Shown piece after piece: positions 57,892-64,000 of a stretch of DNA of 64,000 bases. The stretch covers positions 2,976,001 to 3,040,000 of the forward strand of contig NZ_JARRAG010000002.1 in NCBI RefSeq assembly GCF_029589435.1, in the 5' to 3' direction. Origin of the DNA: Paludisphaera mucosa (lineage in GTDB: Bacteria > Planctomycetota > Planctomycetia > Isosphaerales > Isosphaeraceae). The position numbers were made by a program, and so were the translations under genes. The notes under the pieces were generated by a model. That model did not search any database, was not told the origin of the DNA, and saw nothing but the letters and a program-made list of their open reading frames with translations. Position 1 is the first letter of the stretch. Each line of letters starts with the position of its first letter.

Positions 57892-57939
57892 TCCGACTGA
57901 CGGACGGACTCGCCTGACGCCGAGACTGGGGTGGGCCTG

Positions 57940-58488
57940 ATGAGCTCGGAAGAGGTGCAGGAATGCGACGCCGGCGAGACCGGCGCGCTGATCAAGGCGA
58001 TGGCCGGGCGGATCTGGGAAGGATCGACGCCCTCCTCGCCCGTGCGGCTGGTCGGCGTGCGTTCCCGGGGCGTGCCGCTGGCCGAGCGGCTGGCGGCCGA
58101 GGCGGTCGCCGGGGGCGCGGTCGGGGCCGTCGACATCACGCTCTATCGCGACGACCTCGACCAGGCCCGGCGCTGGCCTGTGCTCCGCGGCACGGAGATT
58201 CCGTTCGACGTGGACGGGGCCGACGTCGTACTGGTCGACGACGTGCTGTTCACCGGCCGGACGATCCGCGCGGCCATCGACGCCATCTGCGACCTGGGCC
58301 GGCCGGCGCGGATCCGCCTGGCCGTCCTGGTCGACCGCGGCTGGCGCGAGCTGCCCATCCAGCCCGACGTCGTCGGCCTGAAGCTCAAGACCGATCGCTG
58401 CGACCGCGTCCGGGTCCGCCTCCGACCGATCGACCCGGTCGAGGAGATCGTCCGGATCCCGGCGGCCCCCCGCCTCTCCCCTTCCTGA
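57940..58488 (+). CDS. pyrR: Bifunctional pyr operon regulator/uracil phosphoribosyltransferase
   Basis: A 182-residue type I phosphoribosyltransferase. 'DVVLVDDVLFTGRTIRAAID' is the PRPP-binding loop of PyrR, and 'GVRSRGVPLAERLA' and 'DITLYRDDL' are also family text. In Firmicutes PyrR regulates pyr genes by RNA attenuation and has weak uracil phosphoribosyltransferase activity; the regulatory role is assumed here from its position before pyrB and pyrC. ATG 57940 was chosen; an in-frame GTG at 57931 is the alternative. Confidence 0.92.
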   Translation: MSSEEVQECDAGETGALIKAMAGRIWEGSTPSSPVRLVGVRSRGVPLAERLAAEAVAGGAVGAVDITLYRDDLDQARRWPVLRGTEIPFDVDGADVVLVDDVLFTGRTIRAAIDAICDLGRPARIRLAVLVDRGWRELPIQPDVVGLKLKTDRCDRVRVRLRPIDPVEEIVRIPAAPRLSPS

Positions 58489-58501
58489 GAGGAGCCCTCG
58501 C

Positions 58502-59509
58502 GTGTCGACCGCAACGCCCGCCGCAGCCAGCCCGCGGATCCCCCCCGCCGACGCCCCCGGGTCCGACCCCGCGCCGACGGCCTGGACCCGCAAGCACCTG
58601 CTCGGCCTCGAAGACCTCTCGCGCGAGGAGATGACGGCCGTCCTCGACACCGCCGAGTCGTTCTCGGAGATCTCCAAGCGGAGTCGCAAGAAGGTCCCCG
58701 CGCTCCAGGGGCGGATCGTCTTCAACCTCTTCTTCGAGAACTCGACCCGGACCCGCACGAGCTTCAGCCTGGCCGCCAAGCGGCTCTCGGCCGACACCCA
58801 GGACTTCACCGCGAGCGTCTCCAGCCTCTCCAAGGGCGAGACCTTCATCGACACCGCCAAGAACATCGAGGCCATGGGCTGCGACGTGATGGTCGTCCGC
58901 CACCCGACCCCGGGCGCGCCCCACCTGCTCTCGCAGCACGTCTCGTCCTCGATCATCAACGCCGGCGACGGTGCCCACGAGCACCCCACGCAAGGGCTGC
59001 TCGACCTGATGACGATCCGCCGGGCCAAGGGGAAGATCGAGGGCCTGACCGTGGCCCTGCTGGGCGACATCGCCCACTCCCGCGTCGCCCGGTCGAACAT
59101 CTGGGGCTTGCTCAAGTTCGGCGCCAAGGTCATCCTCTGCGGTCCGCCGACGCTCGTCCCCCGGTCGATGGAACGCCTCGGCTGCGAGGTCGCCTACCGG
59201 CTCGAAGACGTCTTGCCGCGGTGCGACGTCATCAACGTCCTGCGGATCCAGTTCGAGCGCCAGCAGGGCGGGATGTTCCCCTCGGTCGGCGAATACTCGC
59301 AGTTCTACATGATGACCCAGGAACGGGTCCGCAAGGCCAAGCCCGACCTGCTGATCCTGGCCCCCGGGCCGATCAACCGGGGCGTCGAGCTGACCCCCGA
59401 GGTCGCCGACGGCAAGCACTCGGCGATCCTCGACCAGGTCACCAACGGCCTGGCCGTCCGCATGGCCGTGCTCTACCTGGTCAGCGGCAAGATGCCGGCC
59501 GGCGAGTAA
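58502..59509 (+). CDS. pyrB: Aspartate carbamoyltransferase catalytic subunit
   Basis: A 335-residue enzyme that condenses carbamoyl phosphate with aspartate. 'FFENSTRTRTSF' (carbamoyl phosphate site) and 'HEHPTQGLLDL' are diagnostic. Residues 1-28 are a hydrophilic N-terminal extension. It starts at GTG 58502 behind GAGAGGAG, 13 bases after pyrR, and precedes pyrC by 45 bases, forming the pyrRBC cluster. No pyrI regulatory subunit is present in the window. Confidence 0.94.
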   Translation: MSTATPAAASPRIPPADAPGSDPAPTAWTRKHLLGLEDLSREEMTAVLDTAESFSEISKRSRKKVPALQGRIVFNLFFENSTRTRTSFSLAAKRLSADTQDFTASVSSLSKGETFIDTAKNIEAMGCDVMVVRHPTPGAPHLLSQHVSSSIINAGDGAHEHPTQGLLDLMTIRRAKGKIEGLTVALLGDIAHSRVARSNIWGLLKFGAKVILCGPPTLVPRSMERLGCEVAYRLEDVLPRCDVINVLRIQFERQQGGMFPSVGEYSQFYMMTQERVRKAKPDLLILAPGPINRGVELTPEVADGKHSAILDQVTNGLAVRMAVLYLVSGKMPAGE

Positions 59510-59554
59510 ACGACTCCCTTTCCCACAAGGCCCCGCTCCACGAGGACTCTCGCC

Positions 59555-60871
59555 TTGCCGACCATCCAGATCACCGGCGGAAGGATCATCGACCCCTCCC
59601 AGAATCTCGACCAGGTCGGCGACCTCTGGATCAGCCGCGGCCGGATCCTGCCCAGCGGCGGCGGCAACGAGGAGGCCGAGATCGTCGTCGACGCGCGGGG
59701 CCTGATCGTCTGCCCCGGCCTGATCGACGTCCACGTCCACCTCCGCGAGCCCGGCAACGAGGAGGACGAGACGATCGCCACAGGCGCGGCCGCCGCGCTC
59801 GCGGGGGGCGTCACCTCGGTCGCCTGCATGCCGAACACGATCCCGCCGATCGACACCCAGGCGGCGGCCGAATTCGTGGTGCTCCAGGGCCGGCGGGCCA
59901 AGCAGGCCAACGTCTTCCCCGTCGGGGCCGTGAGCAAGGGCCGCAAGGGCGAGGAGCTGGCCGGGCTGGGGCAGCTCGTGGCCGGCGGCGCGGTGGCCTT
60001 CACCGACGACGGCTCACCGGTCTCCAACGCCGGCCTGATGCGGCGGGCGCTCGAATACTCGAAGATGTTCGACCTGGTCATCATGCAGCATTGCCAGGTC
60101 ATGGAGCTGACCGCCGGCGGCGTGATGAACGAGGGCTTCGAGTCGATGCGGCTGGGCCTGGGCGGGATGCCCGCCGCCGCCGAGGACATCATGGTCGCCC
60201 GCGACATCCGCCTCGCCGAGATCACCGGCGGCCGGCTCCACATCCAGCACATCTCCACCGCCCGGGCCGTCGAGCTGGTCCGCGAGGGCAAGCGCCGGGG
60301 GATCCGGGTCACGGCCGAGGCCTGCCCCCATCACTTCAGCCTGACCGACGAACGGCTGCGGAGCTTCGACTCCAACTACAAGATGAACCCCCCGCTCCGC
60401 ACGGCCGAGGACGTCGCCGCCGTGATCGAGGGGCTCAAGGACGGCGCGATCGAGATCCTCTGCACCGACCACGCCCCCCACGCCCGCGAGAAGAAGATGC
60501 GCGAGCTGGACCAGGCCCCGTTCGGGATCGTCGGCCTGGAGACGCTGCTGCCGATCACCGTCACCCACCTGATCGAGCCCGGCCACCTCAGCTGGTCCGA
60601 GGCGATCCGCAAGATGACGATCAACGCGGCCAACCTGCTGGGCCTCTCCAAGGGGACGCTCCGCCCCGGGGCCGACGCCGACGTGACCATCATCGACCCC
60701 TCGACCTCCTGGACGATCGACGCGTCCCAGTTTCGCAGCAAGAGCCGGAACACCCCCTACGACGGCTGGGAGGTCCGCGGCCGCGCCCACACCGTGGTCG
60801 TCCACGGCGAGGTCCGCTACACCCTGGGCGGCATCGTCCAGGAGACCCCCGCCGGGGCGTCGCCCTCCTGA
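59555..60871 (+). CDS. pyrC: Dihydroorotase (class I)
   Basis: A 438-residue zinc amidohydrolase making dihydroorotate from carbamoyl aspartate. 'DVHVHLREPG' gives the metal-binding His pair, 'MPNT' and 'CTDHAPHAREKK' the further motifs, and 'EACPHHFSLTD' the other His. TTG 59555 is preceded by GAGGACT and gives the standard start. It may associate with PyrB, as in other class I systems; the adjacency supports this but does not prove it. Confidence 0.93.
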   Translation: MPTIQITGGRIIDPSQNLDQVGDLWISRGRILPSGGGNEEAEIVVDARGLIVCPGLIDVHVHLREPGNEEDETIATGAAAALAGGVTSVACMPNTIPPIDTQAAAEFVVLQGRRAKQANVFPVGAVSKGRKGEELAGLGQLVAGGAVAFTDDGSPVSNAGLMRRALEYSKMFDLVIMQHCQVMELTAGGVMNEGFESMRLGLGGMPAAAEDIMVARDIRLAEITGGRLHIQHISTARAVELVREGKRRGIRVTAEACPHHFSLTDERLRSFDSNYKMNPPLRTAEDVAAVIEGLKDGAIEILCTDHAPHAREKKMRELDQAPFGIVGLETLLPITVTHLIEPGHLSWSEAIRKMTINAANLLGLSKGTLRPGADADVTIIDPSTSWTIDASQFRSKSRNTPYDGWEVRGRAHTVVVHGEVRYTLGGIVQETPAGASPS

Positions 60872-60908
60872 CCGCACCGATCCGCGCAAGTCGCGGAGGA
60901 TCCGCGAC

Positions 60909-60936
60909 TTGAAAGCACGCCCCGCGCCCGTAGACT
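60909..60936 (+). promoter_or_regulatory. Predicted promoter of the NYN-domain gene
   Basis: TTGAAA (60909-60914), a 16-base spacer and TAGACT (60931-60936), 44 bases before the start at 60981. Confidence 0.5.
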
Positions 60937-60980
60937 GATTAAGGGTCTTTGATCGAACGGCGTTACGGGTGCGCGCGTCC

Positions 60981-61682
60981 ATGCGATGGCTGATCGACGG
61001 GTATAACGTGATGCACGCGGCCGGCGTCGTCGACTCGAAAATGGGTCGGCACCAGTTCCGCGGCGCGCGCAAGCGGTTCCTCGACAGGCTGGCCGCCGCG
61101 CTCAAGGATCTCGCCGCCGAGACCACGATCGTCTTCGACGCCAACCAGCCGCCGGCGGACTTCCCGATCGAGTCGAACTACCGGGGCATGACCGTCATCT
61201 TCGCGGTCGCCGACGCCGACGCCGACTCCCGGATCGAGCGGATCCTCGCCCACCACTCGACGCCCAAGTCGCTCACGATCGTCTCCAACGACCGCGAGGT
61301 CCGCCAGTCGGCGACCCGCCGCAAGGCCCGCGCGATCAAGGCCGACGACTTCCTCGACCGGCTGCCGACCCTCGCCTACGAGGCTCGCCCGCCCGTCAAA
61401 CCCGCCTCCGACCCCGAATCGTCCCGCGCCGCCCCCGCCCTCGACGACGCCGAGCGGGCCTACTGGCAGGAAGTCTTCGGAGCGATCGAGGTCGAGCCCG
61501 TCGACCGCGCGCCCCCCCGGCCCCGCAAGACGCCGACGAACGCCGCGCCGCCGGCCCCCGACCGCCGCCGGGTCGAGAAGCCGCGCGACCTGGTCGTCCG
61601 GGACGTCCCCAGCCTGCGTTCCGCCATGCTGACCGACGCCGACATCGCCGCGATCCGCCGCGAGATCGATCTGGAAGGATGA
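60981..61682 (+). CDS. NYN domain (YacP-like) ribonuclease-related protein
   Basis: A 233-residue protein with a PIN/NYN fold: 'MRWLIDGYNVMH' at the start with Asp6, 'TIVFDANQP' and 'DADSRIERILA', 'IVSNDREV' with acidic residues placed as in YacP/DUF901 RNases. The C-terminal 90 residues are low-complexity and charged. YacP-type proteins act in rRNA or tRNA processing. ATG 60981 fits the fold; an in-frame GTG at 60969 is the alternative. Confidence 0.85.
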   Translation: MRWLIDGYNVMHAAGVVDSKMGRHQFRGARKRFLDRLAAALKDLAAETTIVFDANQPPADFPIESNYRGMTVIFAVADADADSRIERILAHHSTPKSLTIVSNDREVRQSATRRKARAIKADDFLDRLPTLAYEARPPVKPASDPESSRAAPALDDAERAYWQEVFGAIEVEPVDRAPPRPRKTPTNAAPPAPDRRRVEKPRDLVVRDVPSLRSAMLTDADIAAIRREIDLEG

Positions 61683-61854
61683 GCCGACCGTCGCCATCGG
61701 GCCGGCCCCCGGCGTCGGTTCCGGCGCCCGCGTCCCGGCCCCCCTTGGCGTCGAAGAAGCCGGCGCGGTACAAACGAGCGTATAAACGTCCGCTGGTGAA
61801 CCCGGCGCTGGCCGCCGTTCCCGTCCTAACTTCTTGGTAACAGGGCCGTTTGGA

Positions 61855-63108
<1,254 letters not shown>

Positions 63109-63190
63109 CCGCCGTCCCACCCCACACGACGCCCCCGGCGGCCCCCCCGATCGCCGGCTTCCTCCCGAACGCATCCACGGAATCGAATCC

Positions 63191-64000
63191 ATGAGCATCC
63201 TGGTCGGAAAAGACACCCGCCTCATTTGCCAGGGGATCACCGGCAAGTCGGGCGGGTTCCACGCGGAGAAGTGCAAGGAATACGGCACGAACCTGGTCGG
63301 CGGCGTGACGCCCGGCCGCGGCGGCGAGACGGCCGTCGGCGGGCCGGTGTTCGACACCTGCCTCGAGGCCGTCGCGGCCACCGGCGCCAACGCCACGATG
63401 ATCTTCGTCCCGCCCCCGGGCGCGGCCGACGCCATCATGGAGGCGGCCGACGCCGGCATCCCGGTGATCATCGCCATCACCGAGGGGATCCCCGTCGTCG
63501 ACATGGCCCGCGCCGTGGCCTACCTCAAGACGTACCACCCCGAGGTCCGCCTGATCGGCCCCAACTGCCCCGGCGTGATCACGCCCGGCGAGTGCAAGAT
63601 CGGCATCATGCCGGGCTATATCCACAAGCCGGGCCGGATCGGCGTCGTCAGCCGCTCGGGCACCCTCACCTACGAGGCCGTCTGGCAGCTCACGAACCTG
63701 GGCATCGGCCAGAGCACCTGCGTGGGCATCGGCGGCGACCCGGTCAACGGCACCAGCTTCGTCGACGTCCTGGCGATGTTCGAGGCCGATCCCGACACCG
63801 ACGCCGTGCTCATGATGGGCGAGATCGGCGGCAACGCCGAGGAGCAGGCGGCCGAGTTCAAGGCCTCGGGCAAGTTCACCAAGCCGCTGGCGGCGTTCAT
63901 CGCCGGCCAGACCGCCCCGCCGGGCAAGCGGATGGGCCACGCCGGCGCCATCATCTCGGGTGGGTCGGGCAAGGCGTCCGACAAGATCGCCGCGCTCGAA
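63191..64000 (+). CDS. sucD: Succinate-CoA ligase alpha subunit, truncated at the right edge
   Basis: 270 residues to the window edge (full length is about 290). '[24 protein letters not shown]' is the CoA-binding start, '[20 protein letters not shown]' and '[10 protein letters not shown]' are typical, and the phosphorylated catalytic His is His250 in 'MGHAGAII'. It pairs with sucC directly upstream. Only the last residues are missing; no defect is seen. Confidence 0.94.
   Translation, partial: MSILVGKDTRLICQGITGKSGGFHAEKCKEYGTNLVGGVTPGRGGETAVGGPVFDTCLEAVAATGANATMIFVPPPGAADAIMEAADAGIPVIIAITEGIPVVDMARAVAYLKTYHPEVRLIGPNCPGVITPGECKIGIMPGYIHKPGRIGVVSRSGTLTYEAVWQLTNLGIGQSTCVGIGGDPVNGTSFVDVLAMFEADPDTDAVLMMGEIGGNAEEQAAEFKASGKFTKPLAAFIAGQTAPPGKRMGHAGAIISGGSGKASDKIAALE

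Noticed and set aside
57654-57939. A PyrR-responsive RNA attenuator in the leader before pyrR
   Set aside because: The predicted start site leaves under 50 bases of leader, and no PyrR-binding hairpin or terminator pair was recognisable.

Overview
The window is very GC-rich and densely coded, and it reads as a chromosomal segment of a planctomycete, most likely of the Isosphaeraceae/Paludisphaera type. This is an inference from gene content. Two secreted proteins (a subtilase and a 601-residue protein) carry an N-terminal 'LEELDVRRLL/LEILEGRQLM' motif resembling the planctomycetal LEPR-XLL export motif. Envelope genes point to a Gram-negative, LPS-bearing cell (kdsB, an LptD/OstA-like barrel, a GT9 heptosyltransferase). 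Many short convergent units and unknown secreted proteins also fit. No rRNA, tRNA, CRISPR array, insertion sequence or prophage was seen.

Layout. 1-11.1 kb: truncated acyl-CoA dehydrogenase, Nudix hydrolase, methyltransferase, CPBP protease, ACT protein, CAP lipoprotein, two unknown exported proteins, acylphosphatase, an ABC-2 permease, and an ABC half-transporter whose ATPase domain is badly degenerate. 11.1-20 kb: SDR, subtilase, kdsB, a frameshifted ParD/ParE locus, a large GH127-like/SGNH fusion, and PRPP synthetase. 20-31.4 kb: NHLRC2-like thioredoxin/NHL protein, alpha/beta hydrolases, a long Hsp70, GT9 transferase, VOC protein, RsmE, ExeA-like ATPase and two small membrane proteins. 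31.4-40.4 kb: a coupled pair of GT39-like membrane proteins, a lipoprotein with a dead phosphatase-like loop, the coupled cinA-truD-RluA operon and an HNH endonuclease. 40.4-55.5 kb: LptD-like barrel, a diacylglycerol-kinase-like protein, a WGR-like membrane protein, DUF2760 plus a short Hsp70, a STAS protein, the 601-residue exported protein, FabH, two unknowns and IspH. 55.6-57.9 kb: a small accessory patch with tandem paralogues of unknown function and a membrane protein lying between two imperfect 86-bp direct repeats. 57.9-64 kb: pyrR-pyrB-pyrC, a NYN-domain protein, and sucC-sucD, with sucD cut by the right edge.

How the genes work together. The clear functional groups are pyrimidine synthesis (pyrRBC), succinyl-CoA ligase (sucCD), LPS synthesis and export (kdsB, GT9, LptD-like), RNA pseudouridylation with cinA, and a DUF2760/Hsp70 chaperone set split across 20 kb. 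Several genes share a recognisable promoter pattern (TTG-N16-19-TA---T) 40-90 bases upstream of their starts, and GC-rich hairpins follow several stops.

The items most worth a second look are the degenerate ABC ATPase domain, the ParD-ParE in-frame fusion caused by a probable 5-bp duplication, the phosphatase-like and DGK-like proteins with altered catalytic residues, and the 55.6-57.9 kb patch.
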